Below, in pieces: positions 53,930 to 63,932 of a stretch of 64,000 bases of DNA. Position 1 is the first letter of the stretch. Every line of letters begins with the position of its first letter. Source of the stretch: Entrophospora sp. SA101 (lineage: Eukaryota; Glomeromycota; Glomeromycetes; Entrophosporales; Entrophosporaceae); the NCBI GenBank assembly GCA_958430865.1, contig CAUDNR010001491.1, forward strand, positions 35,237 through 99,236. Direction: 5' to 3'. The position numbers and the translations under genes were made by a program. The notes below the pieces were generated by a model. The model saw only the letters and a program-made list of their open reading frames with translations. It did not search any database and was not told the DNA's origin.

Positions 53930-55855
53930 TTATTTACTTTTCATGTTTCCTCCTATCTCTGATAAGAGACCGGTTATCTGTTCAACCGCATTGTTAAAAT
54001 TTTCATTGAAAACATTATTGGCTACCTGCACTTCCTCTTTTATTGTGGCAATAGTTTCATCAAGTGTTTTTAAGCGAGTATCTAAGGCTTTACTGATATG
54101 ATTACTGGCTTGGATTACTACATCTTGAATCTTGGGTTCCCGCGGATCAGTAAATTTACCATCAAAATCCGTATCTCATAATTCTCCGCTATCAAATTTT
54201 TGTCAAAAGAATTGTAAAAGTTCTCCTAATTGGATACCTTTTTGTTTTATTGTTTCTTCTCCTTTTTCATCGGTTTCTTTTTCCTCATTGAGAATTTTCT
54301 TATTGTCCTCGTTGTTAATAAACTTATCTCAAAATGATACTGCATTATCAACGCTTTCGCCGGTAATTTTTCGACCTAAAAAACTTTCTTCAAAATGAAT
54401 TATATTAAATCTATTCACTCACTTATTATCCTCTTCGCTTAAAGAATCACTATCTATTCAATGTTGCGGAAATTGACCAATAATCCCAGCATTAGAGGAG
54501 TATTCCTTAAATTTTCCCAAAGTCCAACTAAAACAGAGACGATTAGCCAAACGACCGGGCTGATAAACTGCTTCATCAATCTCACTTAAATGGTTAGTGG
54601 CAATAATTCATAAATTATGACTTTCATTTTTCTTCCAATTATCACTACCCATACACTCTTTGAGAAAAGTTAATCCAGATGATTTTGTTACAAAAGTGTT
54701 TTCACTAACTTGATTGGCTTCATCAATAAAAAAAATGTAACGAGGTTCGCCACTTTCATAATTCCTTTCAAAATCAAAATCATCTACTAATGTATTATTA
54801 ATATCACAGATGGTATAAATGAATTTCTTAAAGTTATTAATACCACATTTTTGATCATTAATGGTGGGAGTAAGAGCGGAACCTTGAATTACTACCAAAG
54901 GATACGAGTCTGCTTTATAGGCCAATTTTTCCACTATAATTGACTTACCAGTTCGCGGTGCTCCATAAAGAGTAGCGTTATTATCGGTGTTGCTTTTATC
55001 TCTTTCTCCTCTGACTGGATCAATAAGTGCTTTGTCATATCAGTTATCAATTTTCGGATTAAAGGTATAACTGTCAACTTCATCTCTTAATTTAAGTTCT
55101 TCGGCTCTTTCATGCACCTTTTGTTCCTCGGTTAGTTCACTCCAAAGAGAAGGAGGAAAATTAATCTTATAAGAAGCGGCGAAATTACATTTATTTGGTT
55201 CTTTCTCTGGTTCATTATGGGGATTTACTAATCCATTCAACTGATTTCAAGCTTGGTCAAAATCTTGTTTAAGGATTTCTAACTTTTTCTCAGCCCAGTT
55301 TTTTGGTTCTCTTAATCAGTGTAATTTTTGTCTTTTGTTTTTTTGTTCGGCAGTGACTTTGTTAGCCTCATCAACAATGGAAGATATGTCATTTTCAGAA
55401 GCGTTGTTAATTCTTTTGTAAAATTTTTTGACATCTTTTTCAAAGGAGGGTGTTTTTTTTATTTCCATTTCTGCAAACTTTTTTATACTGTTAATAGCAT
55501 TCTCCCGAGCTTCTTTTAAATTTTTTGCTTTCCCGGCTTCTATCTCTTTTTTCCTAGTCTCAATTGCTTCTCTAATATTTTCACTAAATTTACTAATCTG
55601 AGTAGGTAAATATAACTTGTCTAAGCGTTCTTGTCAAGATTTAAATCCTTTTCATAAACTAGCATCTAAATCAGCGACAGCAACAGGTGAATTTTCTCTA
55701 AATATTTCCTCAATCTCTTTTCTAGCCTCATTTCTTTGCTCAGGTAAGAAAAAAAAGAGATAGTAACCCATTCCTATTAAGAGCATAATAACTAAATACT
55801 GTAACTGCTCTTTGCTTTTTTCTTCTTTTTCTTGGTGAGATGGAAATAGATTCAT
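53930..55855 (-). CDS. Membrane-anchored AAA+ ATPase
   Basis: 641 aa. TM helix at about 23-42, a helical region to 290, Walker A 'GAPRTGKS' (about 300-307), Walker B 'IFFIDEAN' (about 369-376), sensor 1 'LWIIATNH' (about 417-424), and a likely arginine finger in 'GRLANRL'. A helical C-terminus follows. The N-terminal TM plus AAA domain resembles FtsH/BCS1-like topology but there is no protease domain. Only visible motor protein of the 46-64 kb block, so it probably powers whatever that block builds. The neighbours are tight (53925, 55859). Confidence 0.8.
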
Positions 55856-55858
55856 AAT

Positions 55859-56113
55859 TTATTCTCGTAATCTTCTTAAAAATTCGGCTCTTTTGAGAAT
55901 TCTTTCTTCCGCAATGGTTTCTATTCTTTTACGTTCAGCATCTGTAAGTTCCCTTGGTTCAGGATGCTCTTTTTTAGTTAGATAGTAAATAGAGACTATA
56001 AGCAAAGTAGTTAAAGCAATCAGTAATAAGCCTCTTTGTCATGGTTCTAAGTGTTGTTCGAATTGTTCAGTGGCCTTGCCTAATTGGTCTTTTAGTTTTT
56101 GGGGATTGGTCAT
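55859..56113 (-). CDS. Single-TM protein
   Basis: 84 aa. Helical N-terminus, TM helix at about 28-44, then a charged Arg/Glu tail. Ends 3 bases before the AAA+ gene. Not recognised. Confidence 0.6.
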
Positions 56114-56115
56114 AA

Positions 56116-57072
56116 TTAGAAATCGTAATAATTTGGTTCTTTTGATTCTTTTTGAGATTGCGAATAGAAGTAAAAAACAACCAACAGAGCAACACTACCA
56201 AAGATAATTAGTCGTTGATTGCCTTGAAGCGGATTTTCTTTTTTATCATTTTTTCTAGAATCTGGATCTGAGCCATCGCCTCCTGTATTATTGGAACCGT
56301 TGTCATCTTCATCATCCCCATCGTTATCATTTTTTTTATTTCTGTTTCTTCCACTACCACTTCCTCCTGAACCACTTCCTCTATTATTTTCAATTGCTTG
56401 CTTTATTGATTCTATTAAATCATCAATTCTCTTGTTGGGGTCAAAATTAAACTTGTTAGAGAGTTCCTGTTGCTTTTTCACATTTGCTTTTAACTTTTTA
56501 CCATCATCCTCAATTAGTTGCAAAAGAAGTGCTTTTTGGGCTGGATCTTTTTCGTTCATAGCCTTTTTCTTATTTTCTTCCATCTTCTTCTTAATTTCTG
56601 CCTCCTCTAATTTAAGTTGCTTTAACTCTTGAACTCACTTATAATCTTCTCTTTCTAAATCACCTTTCAATTTGGTTAAATCATTCGAAAAGTTCTTCAA
56701 CTTTGAAATGACATGCTTATCCATACCTTCGTCGGATCAAATACAACAAACACCAAACATAGAACTAGAAGCACTCTTTTCTTGCAAACCTCTTAAAGAC
56801 TCTTCGCATTTTCTAATATAGTTGCCTTTTTTAGCATCATACTCGCTTTTATTAGTGCATTTTTTTAATTCTTCTTTGATTTCTCTTAAACTTTCTAATT
56901 TGTTAAAAGAGCCGGTTAGCGTTTGGCAATCTTCTTTTAAACTGTGGTTACCGCCTCAATTACATCTGCCGCCAGTTCAGTAGCTCGCGTCATTAGCGTA
57001 TTTTTTTCTGCCTCTGCGAGATCCACCGAGGTTTCTAAATTGTCTTTCTAATTGTTCTGCTGTATATGTCAT
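56116..57072 (-). CDS. Coiled-coil/linker/TM protein
   Basis: 318 aa. A Cys/Trp-containing N-terminal region, a coiled coil (about 110-220), a Gly-Ser linker followed by an Asp/Asn-rich low-complexity segment (about 222-275), and a C-terminal TM helix (about 290-308). A flexible spacer between coiled coil and anchor suggests a tethered surface or assembly component. Ends 2 bases before 56113. Confidence 0.65.
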
Positions 57073-57083
57073 ATTTTCTAAAG

Positions 57084-57305
57084 CTATTTCTTTGGTTTAA
57101 TGTAAGTAATCATTCCAGTCACTATTAAACCGCCTATTACTACTGCTTTTTCATGCCAGGGGGCTGCTTTTCACTCGTGATTAGCTCAGGGGGGAGTCGG
57201 TTCTTGGAGTAATTTAAGTGCTGGTGGTAAACCAGTAAGAGTTAAGGCACTAATTTTACTTCAATATCGCACTGCTTGTTTTTTTAATTCGCAATAATTA
57301 TTCAT
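57084..57305 (-). CDS. Single-TM protein
   Basis: 73 aa with three TGA(Trp). Pro/Trp-rich centre and a C-terminal TM helix ('VVIGGLIVTGMITYI'). The flanking genes are 5-12 bases away. Not recognised. Confidence 0.55.
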
Positions 57306-57310
57306 AATTC

Positions 57311-57684
57311 TTAAATCTCCCCCTTTTTATAAAGGGCTATTAGTTTATTCAGTTGCTGATCGGCCAACAAATTTCTGATTTGTTCTAACTTCTTTTCTAA
57401 TCTGGTAAACTCATTTAGTCTAACCTTTAATTGTTCTTGGTATTGGCTAGTTTCAATTCGTAATTGTTCTTCTAACCGCTCAGCTTTCCGAATGGCTCAA
57501 CTTTCATCCGATTCTTGCGAAACATGAATCTTTTGGATAGCACTATTAGAGGCATAGACTTCTTTAAAACCATGGGTTTTGATATCTTTTAGTTCGTTAA
57601 TAGCAATCATTAGTTTTGGTTTGAGAGTAGTTCAAACTGTTATTAATTCTTCTGTTTTTTTTTTTTTTTGCTATTTTCAGTCAT
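57311..57684 (-). pseudogene. Poly-Lys-start coiled-coil gene, out of frame
   Basis: ATG at 57684, five codons, then an A15 tract (plus strand T, 57655-57669). With 15 A the frame stops after 3 more codons; with 16 it would open into about 105 codons of coiled coil ending at 57311. Clear relative of 46637-47017. Probably the off state of a phase-variable gene. Confidence 0.6.
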
Positions 57685-57685
57685 A

Positions 57686-57967
57686 TTAATCTACTTCTTC
57701 AATGGTGAAACCAGTTAGTTCCAGTTCACGTAAGCGGTCAAGATTGACGCCAATTATTTCTATCATCTTGGCTATTTCTGCATCATCAGTTCTAATTTGC
57801 CAGTATTCGCGGAGTTCTTCATTATTCAAATCATATCCTGTTTTAGCACATAGGCTCAGCAGAACTTCTCTTAAATGACTTTGCTGTTGCTGTCGGGCGG
57901 AAGAAAATTTACTGAATATTTTTTCTCTTAATTCGATTCAGGCTACCATTACTTGTTCTTGCAACAT
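57686..57967 (-). CDS. Helical hypothetical protein
   Basis: 93 aa, acidic C-terminus, no TM. 'ELTGFTIEEVD' recalls the KGF repeat only faintly. One TGA(Trp). The stop is 1 base from the next ATG. Not recognised. Confidence 0.5.
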
Positions 57968-57968
57968 C

Positions 57969-58193
57969 CTAATTTAATTGTTGGCTTAATTCTTGAAACT
58001 CTTTAATTAACTGTTCCAACACTTTCTCATTTTCTGAGTTTTCTTTAAGAGTAGTTTCTAACTTGCGATTGCTTTCTTGAAGTTTGTGATTGGTTTCGCT
58101 GATAGTTTGCTGGTTGGCTGCTAATTTAGTAGTGATTTTATTTTTTAAAGTGGTGAATTCTTTGTGGAGGAGTTCTAATTTATTTTTCAGCAT
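57969..58193 (-). CDS. Coiled-coil protein
   Basis: 74 aa, one continuous heptad-rich helix. Its ATG overlaps the upstream stop (TAATG). Confidence 0.6.
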   Translation of the reverse strand: MLKNKLELLHKEFTTLKNKITTKLAANQQTISETNHKLQESNRKLETTLKENSENEKVLEQLIKEFQELSQQLN

Positions 58194-58579
58194 TATTTCT
58201 TAGTGAGGGCGTTAATTTTTTTGGTTAACTCTTGACAGTAATTAGTTAGTCCGGCTTTAGTTTCTCAACTTTCTCAGGGTAGTTTACCAGCTAATTTTTG
58301 ACTGGCAATGGTTAGTGCCGATTGTAATTCAGTTAGTGAGGGATTAGCTAATTCTTGATTGAGGGCTTGGATATCTTTGATGAGGGTGTCTAAGGTGGAT
58401 TCTAGTTCTGGTTCGGGACAGTTCAGAGCATCCGGTTCAACCGTAGTAGTTTGGGTAGCTTGTTGGTGGGTAAAGGGTTTGGGTGGTGGGTTGGGACTAA
58501 TACTTTTTTGCTGGGGTAGATAGATAAAAAAGTAGTAGAGCAGAGCAATTATTAGGGCGTAAAAAAGGAGGTCATTCAT
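58193..58579 (-). CDS. Single-TM protein with Pro-rich linker
   Basis: 128 aa. N-terminal TM helix (about 4-20), Pro/Thr-rich linker, then helices. A strong AGGAGG lies in the coding strand inside the gene near the start rather than before it. Overlaps the next ATG. Confidence 0.6.
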
Positions 58580-58688
58580 GTTGTTTTTATCGTTGTTTAA
58601 AAGCAACCCAGAAGTTGTAAATAACTTTCAGGTCAAGATTATTTAAACTTTCATCTCACTTTTTAGAAAAGTAAGCAAAAAGGATTAA

Positions 58689-59402
58689 TTATTTTTGGTC
58701 AGTATTTTTACTTAATAATCAAGCGGAGCCGCAATAGAGCAGAGCAACTAAGATAACTGGTCAATAATCAGTGCAAAAACTAGGATTAGTTTCCGGTGCT
58801 TGATTATTGAGTAACTTTAATTCTAACTTAGTGTTTTTGGTTTGGGTTTGATTTAATTGCTGTTGTAATTCTAGCTTTTTTTTATTAGTGGCTAAGAGTT
58901 GGTTTTCTAAGCGGTTGATTTCGTTTATTCCTTCGCTAATATTTTCTTCTAATTCGGTTTCTAAAACTTTTTTTTGTTCGTAATAATCGCCAAAGTCTTT
59001 AATTTTATCTAATCTTAATTGTAAGATTTGCTCTTCTAATTGGCTAATTTGCGTTTTTAATTCGGCCGGGTTTTCTTCCGGGGCATCAATAAAAGTTTCG
59101 TGAGACTTTAATTCGGCTTCTAATTCAGTGATTTTGGCTTGGGCAACTTGGAGACTGGCTAAATAATTCTGAGCAGTATTTTGGGTAAAAGTGAGGGTTT
59201 GTTTTAGTTGGCTGATTTGTTGTTCGGGAGTAGGTTGTTGAGTTGGAATATCTAACTGAGATTTACTTTTTTGTAAAGGAGTGTTAGGCAAAGGGGGAGC
59301 CACTGGAATATCACTCAGACTTTTACTTTTTCGTAAATGGCTAGGTTTAATGCCCGGTTTGACTTTCTTTTTTAACTCGGCTTGCAATTGGTCTTTAGTC
59401 AT
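58689..59402 (-). CDS. Coiled-coil tail-anchored protein
   Basis: 237 aa. Two similar 'KSKS.SDIP'/'KSKSQLDIP' motifs at residues 24-33 and 44-53, then about 150 residues of coiled coil, then a C-terminal TM helix (about 215-230). Start overlaps the previous stop (TAATG). The repeated Ser/Asp motif could be a docking peptide. Confidence 0.65.
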
Positions 59403-59638
59403 TATTTTTTATTCTTCTTCTTTAACTGCCGGTGCTGTTTATGAGAAAGGATGGGTTTTTCGGCTGGGGGAATGAGATTACCTAAGTTATCGCTCAGTTC
59501 TTTTTCCGTGGGAACTTTTTGGCTAGTTAGTTCGGTTTGGTCAGGACTGCCAGTGGACTGAGTGTTTACTTGTTTTTTTCAGTAATAATAAGTTAAAACC
59601 AGCATGATGATGACCATGATAATAGTTGACTTATTCAT
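59402..59638 (-). CDS. Single-TM protein
   Basis: 78 aa. TM helix at the very N-terminus (residues 5-20), hydrophilic Gln/Thr/Pro-rich body, Lys-rich end. Coupled by overlap to both neighbours. Confidence 0.6.
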
Positions 59639-59804
59639 TATCCGAATTTACTTCTCAATCTTGGGCATCTCACCAGGTTTCTGATTTAGCTTTGCCTTTG
59701 CGTTCAATTATTTCATCGGGTTTAGGAAGAGTTTTGTTTTGCTGGTGCTTTCAGTAAAGATAGAGAGCCAGCAAGATAGCAGCTAGGATTAAGTATTTAG
59801 TCAT
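59631..59804 (-). CDS. Single-TM protein
   Basis: 57 aa. N-terminal TM helix, then a charged tail with TGA-coded Trp residues. Overlaps both neighbours by 8 bases. Same layout as 59402-59638. Confidence 0.55.
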
Positions 59805-59991
59805 TTTTATTTTTTAACTGGTTAAGTTCTTTTTTTAGTTCATCAATCTGCTTTTGCTCCTTGCCATTCTTTTTCTCTAATTTAGCCGTGCGTCAGTCTA
59901 GTTTGAGGGAGTAGTTAAAAAACATGGCTAACATAGCGAGGATTACACCACAAAGGGCTAAACAGAGATAAAATCAGTTGGTGCAGTCCAT
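59797..59991 (-). CDS. Single-TM protein with coiled coil
   Basis: 64 aa. TM helix at about 7-26 with two Cys, then a Lys/Glu coiled coil. Confidence 0.55.
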
Positions 59992-60300
59992 TTAAGCACT
60001 CTCAATAATTTTCCCTAAACTGAGACCAATTTGTTTTCAGTTGGCAATGATCTTCTTTTTTTCGGTTTGGCGGACTTTTTGTTTAGTTAGCGATAGTTGC
60101 TGGGCATTCTGCTTGCAGTGCGAAGTTAGTTGGGTGATTTTAGTGCCTTTAGGGATGCCTTGTTTAGTTTGTTCGGCACAGCAGCAGTAGTAATCGTGGG
60201 GGGATTTAGTTAGTTTGGGTTTAGCGGGCAGATTAGTTTTTTTAGTTTTACTTGGTCGCAGCATTACGGCTTGCTTTTTAGTTTTTTCTATTTGGGGCAT
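59992..60300 (-). CDS. Basic Cys-containing protein
   Basis: 102 aa, pI clearly basic, with a 'YYCCCAEQ' cluster and a further Cys; no TM. Perhaps nucleic-acid or zinc binding. Not recognised. Confidence 0.5.
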
Positions 60301-60306
60301 AATTTT

Positions 60307-60894
60307 TTAATGGTTTTCTTTTAAACGAGTTAAAACAGTGAAATCAAAAGCGGGATAATCACTTAATCAGTCGGCTAAGCTTTTCACGACGAGATTAAAA
60401 TAGCAAACGGTTACTTCCTGAGCAACATATTCGACATCTTCTTCGGTTCAGTTGTCAGTGGTTATTTTGGTTTGATATTCTTCATTATCCGCATAACTTT
60501 GGGGTAAATCATCTCTTAATAAAACGCGATAGTCAGCATCTTTTTCGCAGTCAAAGTTTTGCGGAGTAGCTTCAATTGGTAAGACTTTTTCGATTAAGTT
60601 GGCGATTAAGTCTTTAGATTTTTTTTCGACTTGTTTTCAAAATTGTTCTTCCGGAGTTAGTTTAAGCTTGTTAGCATTTTTATTCATAGTTTTTTTGGTT
60701 AAAGCACAAAGTTTGCAGGGGCGGAGTTTAGTGTGGGGGAATTGGATTATTCCACTGCCATCACATTCGGAGCAATTGCTGGGACTGAGGTAGCGATTAT
60801 TGTTTATCGCACAATTAGGGCAGTAATCATAATTGCGATAAGTGATAAAGGTGTCACCGCAACCCAGACAGGCTTTGGTTTTTCTGGTCAGCAT
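60307..60894 (-). CDS. Zinc-finger protein
   Basis: 195 aa across TGA codons. Residues 9-65 have Cys pairs CLGC, CPNC, CSEC and CKLC, as in DnaJ-type or double zinc ribbons, then an acidic helical body. No TM. The zinc module may mediate binding within the complex. Confidence 0.6.
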
Positions 60895-60897
60895 GGA

Positions 60898-60996
60898 CTA
60901 GCTAGTTTGATTTTTTTGGTAGAAGTAATAGATGGCTATTGCCACTAAAACTACCGCCAGAATAGTTCATTTGTGTTCTGTGATTTTTTGTAACAT
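60898..60996 (-). CDS. Micro TM protein
   Basis: 32 aa, mostly a TM helix with basic ends. Supported by packing and by the repeated occurrence of such genes. Confidence 0.4.
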
Positions 60997-61001
60997 AATT
61001 T

Positions 61002-61109
61002 TTAGTCTTGTTTTTGATAAAGCTTTCAAGCATAAGTAGCGACCACATAAGTGACAATGCCAATCGCTAAATACTTGAAGCGATAACTCATAGTTAATTC
61101 GTGATTCAT
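61002..61109 (-). CDS. Micro TM protein
   Basis: 35 aa with one TM helix and a TGA(Trp). Same type as 60898-60996. Confidence 0.4.
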
Positions 61110-61177
61110 ATTGTTTTTTAGATTTGGTTTTGCTTTGATTTAGTTAGTAGTTGGTGAGATTAAAGGGCAGGGTGGGT

Positions 61178-61387
61178 TTAGTGTCAAAAATAAGCAATCA
61201 GCAATAAAAAGAATATTCCTAAGGCAATAGCGACGAGAGCTCGTTGGGTTTTTTGACCATAAGCAATATTGGCTTGGAGCAGTTGCTTGAATTCGGCGGT
61301 TTTAGTTTCAATAGTTCCTTTTAAACTTTCTTCATAAAAACCGGTTAAGGCTCCTTTAAAATCGGGGAGATAGTCTTTAATTCCCAT
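61178..61387 (-). CDS. Single-TM protein
   Basis: 69 aa. Soluble N-terminal helix, then a Leu/Ile-rich TM helix at the C-terminus. Ends 68 bp before 61109. Confidence 0.55.
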
Positions 61388-61390
61388 AAT

Positions 61391-61594
61391 CTATAAACTT
61401 TCTTGAGATTTGATATAGTGATAAACAAATATTCCCACGAGAGCGGTGGCAATTAGGGTGTAAATGATTAATTGGGTCGTTTGATTATCAGAATTAAGCG
61501 GTTGAATTACTGCTAAACTAGTGCTTAAATCTTGGACGACACTAGTTAGTTTGCTTAGTTGCTGCTGGTTCGACTGAGTTAGCTGATTCACCAT
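61391..61594 (-). CDS. Single-TM protein
   Basis: 67 aa. Gln/Ser-rich helix, C-terminal TM helix and short basic tail. Starts within the preceding gene (53-base overlap) and ends 3 bases before the next. Confidence 0.55.
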   Translation of the reverse strand: MVNQLTQSNQQQLSKLTSVVQDLSTSLAVIQPLNSDNQTTQLIIYTLIATALVGIFVYHYIKSQESL

Positions 61595-61913
61595 GATTGT
61601 TTAGTTGTTCAGTTTTGGCTTGTCTTTGTTGAAATTTAGTGATGGGGTCGGGGTCATTAGTTACTTTTACTTCAGTGGCAACTTCTCGTTCTCACGGCTT
61701 AAATCGTCAATAAACTTCGTTATTTTTATCGGTCAGGGGGTAAGAGATAAATTTTTGGATGCCGATGCGCAGATAATAAGTGGTTATGCCATCTTTAACT
61801 TCTTTTCACAAAATTATTCGAGTCTTATTGGGATTGATAAAATGACAGGAGCAGTTGCTTTTGGTTAAAATTTGTTCCAGGTCGTGGAGATTAAGAGCTA
61901 ATTCGCAGTTCAT
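61542..61913 (-). CDS. Soluble alpha/beta protein
   Basis: 123 aa with three TGA(Trp) codons. Two Cys near 24-26 (CSC), several beta strands, polar Gln/Asn tail. No TM, unusual in this cluster. Not recognised. Confidence 0.55.
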
Positions 61914-61949
61914 AAGGGTCAGGGTTGATTAAGAGAGGAGTAGTTTAAT

Positions 61950-62099
61950 TTACTCCTCTTTTTTAGTAAATATTTTTTGGGATAATTTTTGGACGATGCC
62001 AGTTTGGTCGACAAAATAAGCTATGCTTATTCCTAAGACTAAGTAAGTGGGTCATCAGTCGACATAAGATTTTCAGTTGTTATTTTCGTTATTGTTCAT
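61950..62099 (-). CDS. Single-TM protein
   Basis: 49 aa; Asn-rich start, TM helix with TGA(Trp) residues, Lys/Glu end. Confidence 0.45.
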
Positions 62100-62106
62100 A
62101 GTTTTG

Positions 62107-62301
62107 TTAAGCGATTAATTTTTTACCAACTACGTAAATAGTTCCGGCAACAGCCAAGGAGGTAGTAATTCCCACAACGACAAAAACAAATCCAGTGGTC
62201 AGATCTTCCCGGTAGAGAATATCTTGACGGCGGACACTTAACAGGCTTGGTTCGTGGGTTTTAATAAAGGGTTTTGGGGCTAAGTTTTCAATATTAGGCA
62301 T
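62107..62301 (-). CDS. Single-TM protein
   Basis: 64 aa. Polar N-terminal half and a Val/Gly-rich TM helix (about 36-58). Such small Gly/Val TM helices can pack into oligomers. Confidence 0.55.
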   Translation of the reverse strand: MPNIENLAPKPFIKTHEPSLLSVRRQDILYREDLTTGFVFVVVGITTSLAVAGTIYVVGKKLIA

Positions 62302-62303
62302 AG

Positions 62304-62420
62304 TTATTTTTTTTCTAGTAATTCTTTAATTTCAGTTAATAACTGATTAGTTTTCAGTTGATTCTGATTAAATTCTTTGATTTGATTGATTAAAGGGGTT
62401 AGGTCAGGGAGGAAGGACAT
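62304..62420 (-). CDS. Small helical protein
   Basis: 38 aa, one amphipathic helix. Weak support except for packing 2-4 bases from its neighbours. Confidence 0.4.
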   Translation of the reverse strand: MSFLPDLTPLINQIKEFNQNQLKTNQLLTEIKELLEKK

Positions 62421-62424
62421 AAGA

Positions 62425-62868
62425 TTAGTAGTTTTCTTCGGTATTTTCTAATTTGGTTGGGGTATATTCAATTTCTTTACGTTCTTTGGTATGGGTTAAA
62501 CGGAGCGATTGGAATTGTTGAGTGAGATTGGTTAAATGATTATTGGCGTTGGTTTCTAAAGCAATTAGTCGTTGACTGAGAGTTTGTTGATTATTCGCGA
62601 TTACTTGCAAATTAGTTTGAATCTGAAGTAAAGCACTTTGCATTTCGGCCATGGTGCCAGTCATAGCGGGTACTTTTTGGCCGGTAAATTGTTCAAAAGC
62701 AAAGGGAGCTAACGGGAGTAATTGACCGATAATGGTCAGGAGACTGGATTTTTGTTTTTGCTCGGTTGGGGTTGGATTGTTTTGGTCAGCAAAACCGCAA
62801 TTGTCAGTTGACTTAGTGTCGGCTGACTGATTATTATTTTTTGGGTTGGTTTCTTCAAATAGGGGCAT
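62425..62868 (-). CDS. Coiled-coil protein with hydrophobic patch
   Basis: 147 aa. Asn/Pro-rich N-terminus, a mildly hydrophobic stretch near 45-60, then a Gln/Leu coiled coil. Could be a peripheral or trimeric stalk component; not recognised. Confidence 0.55.
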   Translation of the reverse strand: MPLFEETNPKNNNQSADTKSTDNCGFADQNNPTPTEQKQKSSLLTIIGQLLPLAPFAFEQFTGQKVPAMTGTMAEMQSALLQIQTNLQVIANNQQTLSQRLIALETNANNHLTNLTQQFQSLRLTHTKERKEIEYTPTKLENTEENY

Positions 62869-62879
62869 AGAGGGATTAA

Positions 62880-63056
62880 TTATTTAGCAATTTGCACTAA
62901 GGTATTTAAACCAAAGGCCAGACCGCCCAAAATGGGCAGATACTCGGTAAACTGATTAGCGTTTAATTGTTGGCGATAGTAGTAAGCAATTAGACAAAGC
63001 AAGGCAACAATTAGGAACAGATATTCTTTTTTTCAGTAGTGAGTGAGATTATTCAT
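62880..63056 (-). CDS. Two-segment TM protein
   Basis: 58 aa with an N-terminal TM helix and a weaker Gly/Leu hydrophobic segment near the end. Confidence 0.5.
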
Positions 63057-63058
63057 AT

Positions 63059-63226
63059 TTATTGGTTAGTCATTAATTGCAACATTCCGCTAAAACCTAA
63101 GCAACAGTAGCCGAGTGGTCGCAGGAATTTAGTATCGGGGAGATTTTGTCCGGAACCAAAAAAGTAAAGAGCTAAGCAGAGCGCCGCCATAATCAGTAAT
63201 AAGTAGCGTTTATTCCACTGGGGCAT
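63059..63226 (-). CDS. Two-segment TM protein
   Basis: 55 aa. Same plan as 62880-63056 (N-terminal TM helix, then 'LGYCCLGFSGML'), so the two are probably duplicates. Confidence 0.5.
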   Translation of the reverse strand: MPQWNKRYLLLIMAALCLALYFFGSGQNLPDTKFLRPLGYCCLGFSGMLQLMTNQ

Positions 63227-63227
63227 C

Positions 63228-63497
63228 TTATTTTAGTCGGTACTTTTTAATGATTTGCTCATTGAGAGCTTGCTTTAACTTAGTAAACGGTTTAAAATTT
63301 AAGCGGCAGTAAACATAATTTTGACCATCTCAACCACAGCGTTGTTTTTGCTCTTTTTTGGTGAATTTACCTAAACGACCTAATTTAATACTTTGGCTAT
63401 CTTTAATGGCTAGGAGCGAATTAATTAAATCTTCTTGGACTAATTGGTAAGCAGTTTTTAAATCGGCTGGGGTGTAGTGATTAGTTGATTTTGGCAT
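63228..63497 (-). CDS. HU-like DNA-binding protein
   Basis: 89 aa, HU length. Helical N-terminal half ('AYQLVQEDLINSLLAIKDSQ') then 'IKLGRLGKFTKKE' in the position of the HU GFGxF turn and 'LNFKPFTKLKQAL' like the PAFKPGKALK end; the DNA-binding arm is short and lacks RNPQTG. Divergent HU-fold or phage-type histone-like protein. First sizeable gene of the block. Confidence 0.5.
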
Positions 63498-63587
63498 TTA
63501 GAGGATAATAATGGGTTGGGGTTTAGTTTTTTTAGTTTTTGGTTGAATGGGATAATCAATAATTAGCGAGTTGGGAATATTCATCAT
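63498..63587 (-). CDS. Very small Pro/Lys-rich ORF
   Basis: 29 aa, abutting the HU-like gene. Possible leader peptide; weak support. Confidence 0.3.
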   Translation of the reverse strand: MMNIPNSLIIDYPIQPKTKKTKPQPIIIL

Positions 63588-63707
63588 TTAACTACATTTT
63601 GTCGAGTAGTTCTAAAGGGGAATTGGGAATTCTGGGTAAAAGTGGAGCAGGCACTGAGTGCTGAGGGTTAAAAGTGGTCTAGTGGTAGCGATTGAAAAAT
63701 TAAAAAT

Positions 63708-63932
63708 ATGGAGTTAAAAGTAGCTAATTTTTGAATCGAACTAAAAGAGACTCAAAGCGGGCATCAGATCTTAAGTTGTCAAATCGCGGGTAAACATTGA
63801 CGAGGCTTTTTAGAAACGAGAGAGGGTAAGCGGGAGAATGGCGAAACTTACACTTATAAAAGTGCTCAGATGCGACCGTGTACGTGGGAGAATTGTAAAA
63901 TATGTAAGCCAGAATTAGAGATAATTGTTTAG
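63708..63932 (+). CDS. Small Cys-containing protein
   Basis: 74 aa with three TGA(Trp) and a C-terminal 'CTWENCKICKPE' cluster. Divergent from the minus-strand block (63587), so the 120 bp between them probably holds both promoters. Possibly a regulator, but no DNA-binding motif is visible. Confidence 0.5.

Noticed and set aside
53930..55855. FtsH or inovirus Zot/gene I protein
   Set aside because: No protease HExxH follows the AAA domain, and the Walker A lies far from the N-terminus, unlike Zot; kept as generic AAA+.
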